Positions 1 through 5,270 of a DNA stretch of 6,741 bases are shown in pieces. Made by a program: the position numbers and the translations under genes. This DNA comes from Promethearchaeota archaeon (lineage in GTDB: Archaea; Asgardarchaeota; Lokiarchaeia; Sigyniarchaeales; Promethearchaeaceae). Under the pieces are notes generated by a model, which was given only the letters and a program-made list of their open reading frames with translations, made no database searches and was not told the DNA's origin. Positions within the stretch are counted from its first letter, which is position 1. The number at the start of each line of letters is the position of its first letter. The DNA is taken from positions 1 through 6,741 of the forward strand of contig WJKO01000805.1 in assembly GCA_014729055.1 (NCBI GenBank). Reading direction: 5' to 3'.

Positions 1-977
1 AAAACGAACTCGATGATTTTGAAATAAAAAAATCACAGAATAAAGAGAAACTACACGAAGCAGAAAAACGTATAATAAAATTAGAGAAGGAATTAGAAAG
101 CTTACAAAATGAAAATAAAAGATTGCTGACAGATTCGCAGGATTTGAAATCTAAATTCGGAGATTTGACCCAGTCCTATAATGCAATTGCGGATTTAATT
201 AACAATGAAGTAAATATCCTAAAATCAAAAAATAGCAATCTCTCAGCACTAGAGGAAGAAAATAAGAATTTAAATGAGAAGATTGTTGAGATAACAGCCG
301 AAAAAGAGATGATGACGGAAGAAAAATTGAAATTCATGGAGAAAATGATGGATGAAAAGATCAACATGACAAAGAAAATTGCAGATCTTGAACAAAAAAT
401 ATCTGAATATGAAACGAGAATTAAAAAACTCAAAAGAAAGGTACGTACAAGCAGCGATGATTTGTTTAGTAAGACAATGCAAATGGATCAAATGAAAAAA
501 CAGATTGATGATAAGGAACGAGCCTTGGAAGAAGTATCCGAAAAAATAGAGGGTATTGTAAAGGGAACTACTGGTATATTCACGAATTTAGAAGAATTAT
601 TCAAATATATTGATAAAATAGCTAACAATATTAAACGAATTATTAGAATTGCAGTACCAGATTTGGCTTATCTCAAAAAGAACAATTTTATCGATAAATT
701 AAAAGAATTAGCGAAGAGTAAATACATTGTGAATTTGGCATACCCCGTAAATGAGGAACGGGATAGGGAGCTAATTGATGAATTGTTAGATCTAGATATT
801 AGACTTACGAATACAGATTTAAAAAGTATATTCACCTTAGCCGTCGATGGTGGCAATGTCGCTTTAGGGGTAGTATCAGAAGATCGAGTTCGTGGATTAT
901 TCACGACGATTCCAGAACTTGTAACATTATTAAATGCTGCCTTGATGCAGCCTTTCGTGAAAGGTAAAAAAGTTTAA
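1..977 (+). CDS. Coiled-coil protein with C-terminal PLD/TrmB-like domain (5' end outside window)
   Basis: The frame is open from the window's left edge (first full codon at 3) to TAA at 975-977, so the gene starts upstream. The TTG at 123 and other internal starts are simply internal codons. About 324 residues are visible. Residues 1 to ~185 are Glu/Lys-rich with regular Leu/Ile/Met spacing (for example EEENKNLNEKI, KIADLEQKISEYETRIKKLK), a long parallel coiled coil. From about residue 211 (IIRIAVPDLAYL) the composition changes to a compact alpha/beta domain with strands such as YIVNLAYPV, DIRLTN and FTLAVDGGNVALGVV, ending in helix TIPELVTLLNAAL. This strand-helix order and the VDG-x-x-ALG turn resemble the PLD-like effector domain of archaeal TrmB-type regulators, but no HKD catalytic motif is seen, so it is probably a binding or assembly domain. 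No signal peptide or membrane segment is visible in this part. Function unknown. It converges with trm5. Confidence is high for the gene and coiled coil, low for the domain name. Confidence 0.85.
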   Translation, partial: NELDDFEIKKSQNKEKLHEAEKRIIKLEKELESLQNENKRLLTDSQDLKSKFGDLTQSYNAIADLINNEVNILKSKNSNLSALEEENKNLNEKIVEITAEKEMMTEEKLKFMEKMMDEKINMTKKIADLEQKISEYETRIKKLKRKVRTSSDDLFSKTMQMDQMKKQIDDKERALEEVSEKIEGIVKGTTGIFTNLEELFKYIDKIANNIKRIIRIAVPDLAYLKKNNFIDKLKELAKSKYIVNLAYPVNEERDRELIDELLDLDIRLTNTDLKSIFTLAVDGGNVALGVVSEDRVRGLFTTIPELVTLLNAALMQPFVKGKKV

Positions 978-999
978 GAAATTTCGTCACTTTAATTGG

Positions 1000-1021
1000 T
1001 TTTTATCTTTACCTTATTTTT
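1000..1021 (+). terminator. T-rich terminator of the coiled-coil gene
   Basis: Runs of T (TTTTT at 1000-1004, TTT at 1008-1010, TTTTT at 1017-1021) begin about 23 nt after the stop codon at 977 and extend into the end of the convergent trm5 gene. Archaeal RNA polymerase terminates at oligo-T tracts without needing a hairpin, and I see no convincing stem. On the opposite strand the A6 run at 966-971 (T6 in minus-strand RNA) could end the trm5 transcript, so the two transcripts would overlap slightly at their 3' ends. Confidence 0.35.
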
Positions 1022-2217
1022 AATAATAAATCTAAGCCGATCAACGAAACATTAGGGCTATAGTTTTTAACGTTTTGTTTATTTCGTATCTGACTCACCC
1101 TCAAATCTTTTGCTGCTAAAAAATTTTCTAACTGGCTTATTCCGCGGGGAATTGGCTCAGGATCTTCACAGAATAAATAAATAATGAGTATTGTTCCATT
1201 TTTTTTTATAAAAGGTCGAATATCTTTTATGAATTCAAGATTGCGCTCGGGAAGATTCATAATGATGGTGTCAACATTTCCATAAATTGACTTACCTTGT
1301 TCTGAATCCTTAAAATTATGAAAATCCCCTAAATACGGATATATTTCTCCCTTAAGTTTTTTTTTATTCAATTGAATATTATTTTTTAAATACTGTATTG
1401 CTTCGGGATTTTTTTCGCAAGAGTATATTGTAACGTTATTATTCGCGCATATCTGTATTGAAAAGGGACCTACACCTGCAAAGCAATCTAGGACTATTGA
1501 GTTTTCACCATAATCTAATTTGGACACTCGCTTCCTTTCGGTAACCAATCGCGGTGTGAAAAACATTTTTTCTATATTTAATTCAAATTTGCATCCATTT
1601 TCTTTATGTAATGTTATCGGATTGTCCATACCTGCAATCAATTCATATTCTCTTATCCGAAATTCTCCTTTTACTTCACTTTTCTTATTATATACGGTCC
1701 GAATATTGTTGTGTAATTCTAATGCAATATCCCCGATTTTCTTTTTGAAGGTCTCAACAGTCATGTTTCTAGTTTCATCATATCGGACTAATATAGAATC
1801 AAGATCCCCCCATCGATCTATTTCCATAATTAAAATACTACCTATAATATCATAAGATAAGGATACATAAGGAATAATTTCTTCTGGAAAATTATCCTCA
1901 AGTGCTTCTCGGAGATTTCTAGGTTTTTGATAGATCAGATGTTTTTTTGTCATTAAGTTTTTGGTTACTTTAAAGTTTTTAATATGGTTGTTTTCCAGTA
2001 GTTTGTGTAGATTTTCTAATAAACGTGGTTTATCTATCATTAAATCCGGTGCAATTTTTAATGGTATAGAGATTTTATTCATTCCGGTTATATCTGAAAT
2101 TTTATACTTATTATGGAGATCTATGCTTAGCTTACCTACCGCCTCACTTCTGATTATATCAATAGTTTTTTGGGTTAACTCCTTTGGAACCTCTATGCAA
2201 TAAATTTCTTCGCTCAT
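1009..2217 (-). CDS. trm5: tRNA (guanine(37)-N1)-methyltransferase Trm5
   Basis: 402 aa. It transfers a methyl group from S-adenosylmethionine to N1 of G37 in tRNAs read by G-starting anticodon-loop contexts, preventing frameshifts; in archaea m1G37 is also the first step to wyosine derivatives in tRNA-Phe. Visible family signatures: DIIGSILI at 123-130; FFTPRLVTERKRV at 219-231; the SAM-binding loop VLDCFAGVGPFSI at 242-254; acidic end of the next strand in SCEKNPEA at 266-273; NNIQLNK at 279-285; the catalytic-type MNLPE at 320-324; and VKNYSPNVSLIGLDLLL near the C-terminus (383-399). About 100 residues precede the core, which fits the N-terminal D1 domain of the common archaeal Trm5b type. 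The ATG is the first in-frame start and gives a sensible N-terminus. It lies 13 bp behind the DUF371 stop, so the two are likely co-transcribed; only a weak GTGAG precedes it. No key motif is missing. Confidence 0.95.
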   Translation of the reverse strand: MSEEIYCIEVPKELTQKTIDIIRSEAVGKLSIDLHNKYKISDITGMNKISIPLKIAPDLMIDKPRLLENLHKLLENNHIKNFKVTKNLMTKKHLIYQKPRNLREALEDNFPEEIIPYVSLSYDIIGSILIMEIDRWGDLDSILVRYDETRNMTVETFKKKIGDIALELHNNIRTVYNKKSEVKGEFRIREYELIAGMDNPITLHKENGCKFELNIEKMFFTPRLVTERKRVSKLDYGENSIVLDCFAGVGPFSIQICANNNVTIYSCEKNPEAIQYLKNNIQLNKKKLKGEIYPYLGDFHNFKDSEQGKSIYGNVDTIIMNLPERNLEFIKDIRPFIKKNGTILIIYLFCEDPEPIPRGISQLENFLAAKDLRVSQIRNKQNVKNYSPNVSLIGLDLLLKIR

Positions 2218-2230
2218 CTATATGCTCACA

Positions 2231-2659
2231 TCAATTCATTGAAAAGACTTCAACCAGCATAATACCCTCTGGGTTCTGTAATTCATTAATGATTTCTCTA
2301 TCAATATCTACGGCAGCTTTTGAACATTTAATAAGACATGTACGGTTGCATTTGTAATTACTTTTACGAAACACCAAGTCTTCTTTGTCAAATAGGTTTA
2401 GTTTTTCATTTCCCTCGCCAGTAAATTCATCTTGATGTCCATTTATTGAGAGTCTGATTAAGAACTTCTTTCCTGCTTGTATAAGTGTTTTCAGCCTTGC
2501 TGATAGATTTTCACATGATTTCTCTGATTTGATTCCGAGAATACAATCCCCTTTAGGTGTTAAAAAACTCTCTCGAGTAAATTCTAATGTTGATTTATGT
2601 GTTCCCCGTACATTTTTATGCCCATAAACCTTGAATTCGTCAATCTTTACTAGTTTCAT
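2231..2659 (-). CDS. DUF371 family protein, archaeal, function unknown
   Basis: 142 aa, the usual full length for this family. The conserved DUF371 pattern is intact: GHKNVRGTHKSTLEFTRE at 13-30 (family form GH-x-N-V...THKTTLEiTk), GDCILGIKSEKSC at 37-49, an invariant-looking RKS at 98-100, RT at 106-107 and KAAVDIDRE at 114-122. The many conserved polar residues (H14, H21, K22, D38, C39, R98, R106, K114, D120, R121) suggest a catalytic or nucleic-acid-binding surface, but no biochemical role is established that I know of. Five further cysteines are present (C49, C103, C107-region C108, C112), without a clean zinc-knuckle spacing. It is the first gene of a probable operon with trm5 (13-bp gap), so a link to tRNA or translation is a reasonable guess from context only. 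AGGA about 9 nt upstream of the ATG could be a weak Shine-Dalgarno site. Confidence 0.9.
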   Translation of the reverse strand: MKLVKIDEFKVYGHKNVRGTHKSTLEFTRESFLTPKGDCILGIKSEKSCENLSARLKTLIQAGKKFLIRLSINGHQDEFTGEGNEKLNLFDKEDLVFRKSNYKCNRTCLIKCSKAAVDIDREIINELQNPEGIMLVEVFSMN

Positions 2660-2745
2660 TTTGTTTTCCTAGGTTCTATCACTATTTTTTTTTGAGATTT
2701 ATGCGTATTGCAGTTTATTCTAATTATGTTCAATCTTATTGGTTA

Positions 2746-2753
2746 CTTATAAC
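2746..2753 (-). promoter_or_regulatory. Candidate TATA box for the DUF371-trm5 operon
   Basis: On the minus strand this reads GTTATAAG. A start about 25 nt downstream would leave a leader of roughly 60 nt before the DUF371 ATG. A competing box, CATAAATC (about 2695-2702), would give a leader of only about 13 nt. The region is too AT-rich to choose with confidence. Confidence 0.2.
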
Positions 2754-2798
2754 AATCGCTTCGCTCAAAAAATTTTTATTTTAAGAAACTTTCTATCA

Positions 2799-2833
2799 TA
2801 TAAATTTATAATTGATAAAATGAATTATAAATA
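2799..2833 (+). promoter_or_regulatory. TATA-box region of tRNA-Ile
   Basis: Two TATA-like blocks precede the tRNA: the palindromic TATAAATTTATA at 2799-2810 and TTATAAATATAT at 2825-2836. The first would place transcription start about 10-15 nt before the tRNA 5' end, as expected for a short archaeal pre-tRNA leader; the second is too close (about 17 nt) unless start is inside the tRNA. The surrounding 2660-2845 gap contains no plausible protein gene. Confidence 0.4.
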
Positions 2834-2845
2834 TATTAAAAACAA

Positions 2846-2950
2846 GGGCGTGTAGCATAGCCAGGTTAATGCGCTCGGCTGATAACCGGGAGATCATGGC
2901 TCATTCCGTTCCATGAACCGAAATCGTGGGTCCGAAGCCCACCATGCCCA
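2846..2950 (+). tRNA. tRNA-Ile(GAU) with a variable-region intron
   Basis: All four arms fold. Acceptor stem 2846-2852 pairs with 2943-2949 (one G.U), discriminator A2950, no encoded CCA. U8/A9 at 2853-2854. D stem GCAU/AUGC (2855-2858 with 2869-2872) with G18G19 at 2864-2865. Anticodon stem CUCGG/CCGGG (one U.G) holds loop CUGAUAA with anticodon GAU at 2881-2883, so isoleucine AUC/AUU. T stem GUGGG/CCCAC (2926-2930 with 2938-2942). Between anticodon and T stems lie 35 nt instead of 5; removing 30 nt leaves a normal variable loop AGAUC and a 75-nt tRNA. A37 after U36 fits t6A rather than m1G37, so the neighbouring Trm5 should not modify this tRNA at 37. The T loop is UCCGAAG, with C instead of U at 55. 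Confidence 0.95.
2893..2922 (+). other. 30-nt tRNA intron (position 45/46, bulge-helix-bulge type)
   Basis: The intron forms a 6-bp hairpin UCAUGG/CCAUGA (2894-2899 with 2911-2916, 11-nt loop). Next to it, CGG at 2887-2889 pairs with CCG at 2918-2920 (plus a G2890.A2917 mismatch) to give a four-position central helix. This leaves two 3-nt bulges, AGA (2891-2893) and AAA (2921-2923). The archaeal tRNA splicing endonuclease cuts after the second bulge nucleotide, giving exactly 2892/2893 and 2922/2923, and joining AG to AUC restores a 5-nt variable loop. The outer exon helix is not evident, so this is a relaxed motif. Because ATC is repeated at 2893-2895 and 2923-2925, cuts shifted by up to 3 nt give the same mature tRNA. 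Confidence 0.8.
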
Positions 2951-2952
2951 CT

Positions 2953-2960
2953 ATTTTTAT
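2953..2960 (+). terminator. T5 tract after tRNA-Ile
   Basis: TTTTT at 2954-2958 starts 4 nt beyond the discriminator base, a typical minimal archaeal terminator for a tRNA gene. It sits in the 13-nt gap before the stop codon of the convergent transporter gene. Confidence 0.4.
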
Positions 2961-2963
2961 ACT

Positions 2964-3893
2964 TTACATTTCAGTATTTTCTTGAATTTGTTCCGTTTCT
3001 GTTCCATCATCTTCTATCGCGTTTTCGACTCCTTTTCGGATTGATCTCATTAAGACAATTCCTATGATTGTTAGTAGAAGCCCAAGTATAGTATATATTG
3101 TTATCTGATACCCGGGAAGTGTAAAACCGAAAATTACAATAGGAATTAAGACAAAGGTACTATTATATGCCGGAATTAAAACACTTGCTCGGACTTTTTT
3201 CGCAAATCCCCATTGTGTCACAAGGAAACTGGAAATTGCAGCAACAAATGAAAATAAAAACAACCCCCAACCTTGTGGTGTTGTTGGTAATGTTGAACTG
3301 TCTTGTCCAAACGCTTTAAGCAATGGATCCATTCCACCGCAGCTACCGGCAAATAATCCAAAACATAATCCAATAACGGTGAGGTTTTTCACCTTTTTAT
3401 GTATCAAATATATTAGAAAATATCCGATACCTATGTAAATACACATGATTGTAAAAGCAGAATTGACATCAATTTCGCTCTCACCAATAGTTCTGGATGA
3501 ATTCTCGAATCCAATAATCAAAGTTCCAATTATTAATATTAGTGCACCTATGTAATCTTGTTTCTTCACGTCTTCTTTCAATATCTTAGACGAATAGAAC
3601 ATGACGGCTATTAAACCTAACCCAAAAACAGAAGTAAAACTTGTCGCGTATTCTTTTCCCACCATTGCTGCGGAGATTATAGGAAAAATAGGCTCAATAT
3701 TATTTAAAACCAAACCAACGATATATATGATTGGTTTCTTCACACCTTTCGCTGATTCGTCCAGTTCTTCTTTTTTTAATTTAGCCCGAATTTGATCAAA
3801 TATCTCTATTCCTTGCCTCTCCATTGCTTTACTAACATGCAAAATTACCGTACTAATAGTACCCCAAATCATTGCAATTATAGCTGGTTCCAT
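2964..3893 (-). CDS. DMT-superfamily (EamA/NIPA-like) membrane transporter
   Basis: 309 aa, integral membrane protein with about nine hydrophobic segments, roughly at 4-20, 53-72, 84-101, 113-130, 145-164, 170-188, 207-226, 236-257 and 263-283. Length, segment spacing and the pattern of a transmembrane helix ending in a short charged turn (SSKILKEDVKKQD at 101-113) followed by GALILIIGTLIIG match the drug/metabolite transporter superfamily; the order resembles the NIPA magnesium-transporter branch more than classic two-repeat EamA proteins. The substrate cannot be read from the sequence. A charged loop of about 30 residues follows the first helix, and the last 25 residues form an acidic tail (EDDGTETEQIQENTEM), probably cytoplasmic. 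The ATG lies 9 bp after the GNAT gene stop with no Shine-Dalgarno sequence, so translation may be coupled. Its 3' end faces the tRNA gene. Family assignment is good, branch and substrate uncertain. Confidence 0.8.
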   Translation of the reverse strand: MEPAIIAMIWGTISTVILHVSKAMERQGIEIFDQIRAKLKKEELDESAKGVKKPIIYIVGLVLNNIEPIFPIISAAMVGKEYATSFTSVFGLGLIAVMFYSSKILKEDVKKQDYIGALILIIGTLIIGFENSSRTIGESEIDVNSAFTIMCIYIGIGYFLIYLIHKKVKNLTVIGLCFGLFAGSCGGMDPLLKAFGQDSSTLPTTPQGWGLFLFSFVAAISSFLVTQWGFAKKVRASVLIPAYNSTFVLIPIVIFGFTLPGYQITIYTILGLLLTIIGIVLMRSIRKGVENAIEDDGTETEQIQENTEM

Positions 3894-3902
3894 ATGATAT
3901 AA

Positions 3903-4985
3903 TTAGCGCCAATCTAAATAAATTGAATCAACTGAATCTGGAATGTCTAAATCTTCCAGACAATACATATGAACAAGTAGTTGTTTTGGAAAGAATACAA
4001 ACCGTGCTTTTTTAAAAGGTTTTGGATTAAAATAAGGGATATATGGGCTTTGAATACCAAACCAACCGCGTTCTCTACACGTCTTGCACAAATAATTACA
4101 GAGATTAGTCGATTCGTTCAGCGATAGACGATATGTATGCACTAAATCTAACCAACCACAAGGGATATTATTCCCGAATCCCGCAAGCTGCATCTCCCAT
4201 GCAACTATAAATCCATTGATCTGTCCGTTATCCCCGTCATTGACAACGCAGTTAATTGCAGGATGATTTAAATACCAAATAAAGTCATCATAATCCCTAA
4301 GAAATGCCATATCATTATTTTTTAGATGATCTTGCATCAATTCATAAAGGCGATCTCCGTCTTTCTTCTCGTACTTTCTAACATTTTTATAATCTATTTT
4401 AGGAATTCTTTGTAACAAGCGTAATCCAAGTTTCTCAAACCACTTTAATTTAACAACAGAACTCACTTCTTTTACATTAAAAATACGAATCAAAAACTTC
4501 TTGATATTTAAAATCTCAACTCGCTTTAGGTTTGTTTCACTAATTAATTTTTCAGATGTATCAATACCATAAGCTTCTGGTTCAAATAATGCAAATCCCC
4601 CTTGATAACCTAGATCTTTACTTATTTTCAATAATTTTTTACCCATCCTCAAAGCCAAACCCTTTCTTTGATGTTTCCAATGTACGCTTGCGAAACCAGG
4701 AATTCCAAACTTATATATCCTGCCATTATATGCCAAATCTCTCGGAATTCCCCCGGTAAATCCGACAATTTCATTTGTAGGTTTATATATTGCTACAACA
4801 TTGAGGTTCTTTGGCAAATGTGGAGAATTAAACATAAGACGAAAAGTATCCTCTTTAAAAGCGATTGTACCGCCTTCATTCGGAGAGTTTCTTATAAATG
4901 CATCTTTTACTACTTCCAAGACCGCTGGTAAATTAGAATCATTCAATGTTAATTGTTGAATGATATAATCATCTTTTTGTTCCAT
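3903..4985 (-). CDS. GNAT-fold acyltransferase, possibly tandem/NMT-like
   Basis: 360 aa, predicted soluble. The first half (about 8-170) is a GNAT domain: strand VVAIYKPTNEIVGFTGGIP (63-81), strand FASVH (98-102) and an acyl-CoA pyrophosphate loop Q-R-K-G-L-A (106-111) followed by a helix. The second half (about 200-340) starts with a GNAT-like helix pair (YEKKDGDRLYELMQDHL, 205-221) and strand GFIVAWEMQL (258-267) but has no clear acyl-CoA loop, suggesting a degenerate second GNAT. Tandem GNATs of this kind are eukaryotic N-myristoyltransferase and the bacterial Eis family. From memory of the family, VGF...IP...F..VH is spaced as in N-myristoyltransferase. The protein ends SIYLDWR; N-myristoyltransferases use their C-terminal carboxylate in catalysis, so this end may matter. 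Substrate unknown; plain N- or lysine acetyltransferase is equally possible. First gene of an operon with the transporter; transcript probably leaderless. Confidence 0.75.
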   Translation of the reverse strand: MEQKDDYIIQQLTLNDSNLPAVLEVVKDAFIRNSPNEGGTIAFKEDTFRLMFNSPHLPKNLNVVAIYKPTNEIVGFTGGIPRDLAYNGRIYKFGIPGFASVHWKHQRKGLALRMGKKLLKISKDLGYQGGFALFEPEAYGIDTSEKLISETNLKRVEILNIKKFLIRIFNVKEVSSVVKLKWFEKLGLRLLQRIPKIDYKNVRKYEKKDGDRLYELMQDHLKNNDMAFLRDYDDFIWYLNHPAINCVVNDGDNGQINGFIVAWEMQLAGFGNNIPCGWLDLVHTYRLSLNESTNLCNYLCKTCRERGWFGIQSPYIPYFNPKPFKKARFVFFPKQLLVHMYCLEDLDIPDSVDSIYLDWR

Positions 4986-5006
4986 ATTTTCTTATAATCT
5001 AATTCA

Positions 5007-5016
5007 TTTATAAATA
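5007..5016 (-). promoter_or_regulatory. TATA box of the GNAT-transporter operon
   Basis: Minus-strand TATTTATAAA matches the archaeal TATA consensus. It ends 22 nt before the A of the GNAT ATG (4985), so transcription would start at or within a few bases of the start codon, predicting a leaderless mRNA. No Shine-Dalgarno sequence lies before the ATG, in agreement. Confidence 0.5.
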
Positions 5017-5018
5017 AA

Positions 5019-5026
5019 TGTGGGAA
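5019..5026 (-). promoter_or_regulatory. Octamer TTCCCACA, GNAT-side copy
   Basis: Read on the minus strand this is TTCCCACA, directly upstream of the GNAT TATA box (3 nt before TATTTATAAA). An identical octamer sits in the mirrored position for the TFB promoter at 5093-5100. Together they form an inverted repeat with a 66-nt spacer. It could be an operator or a promoter-specific upstream element; it does not look like a purine-rich BRE. Confidence 0.45.
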
Positions 5027-5092
5027 AAAGTTTTACACAATCTCCGAATAGACAAGGATAACATAATTTAGAATCGGGAAACTTATAGAATA

Positions 5093-5100
5093 TTCCCACA
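5093..5100 (+). promoter_or_regulatory. Octamer TTCCCACA, TFB-side copy
   Basis: TTCCCACA on the plus strand, directly followed by the AT-rich box ATATTTAAATA (5101-5111). It is the mirror copy of 5019-5026, so each of the two divergent promoters has the same element in the same orientation relative to its own TATA-like box. Confidence 0.45.
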
Positions 5101-5130
5101 ATATTTAAATAAGAATATTACTTTATATAT
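5101..5130 (+). promoter_or_regulatory. TATA-box region of the TFB gene
   Basis: Two candidates: ATATTTAAATA at 5101-5111 directly after the octamer, and TTTATATA at 5122-5129, the closer match to the archaeal consensus. They predict transcription starts near 5130-5135 or 5152-5155, so the TFB mRNA would have a leader of roughly 115-140 nt, long for an archaeal gene. The leader is T-rich and I see no strong hairpin or known riboswitch in it. Confidence 0.4.
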
Positions 5131-5270
5131 AGTAGGACTATATTGATTTTGTCTTCGTTTGCCTGTCTTTGATTTTCTACAAATTGATCTCGGAATTTTG
5201 CTATATTGTTCGAAGTCTTTATTATTTCAGTTGAAAGGAGACCATCAAAAAGTAAAAAAGTGAATTAAAC

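Noticed and set aside
176..904. Minus-strand open frames inside the coiled-coil gene
   Set aside because: They are antisense to Glu/Lys-rich codons, which give Phe/Ser/Leu-rich shadow proteins without meaning.
1520..2203. Plus-strand open frames inside trm5
   Set aside because: They are antisense to a gene with clear conserved motifs and have no family features.
2891..2925. Reading the 35 nt as a long variable arm of a class II tRNA (Leu/Ser type)
   Set aside because: The anticodon is GAU (Ile, class I), and removing 30 nt at predicted splice bulges gives a normal AGAUC variable loop.
3656..3663. TTCCCACC as a third copy of the promoter octamer
   Set aside because: One mismatch, inside the transporter coding region and not next to a TATA box; most likely chance.
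4556..4931. Plus-strand open frames inside the GNAT gene, and the one at 3601-3795 inside the transporter
   Set aside because: Antisense shadows of well-supported genes; no promoters or motifs of their own.
5235..5241. AAGGAGA as the TFB Shine-Dalgarno site
   Set aside because: It lies about 30 nt before the ATG at 5271, too far for normal use, and the frame has a TAA at 5253, so no earlier in-frame start can use it.
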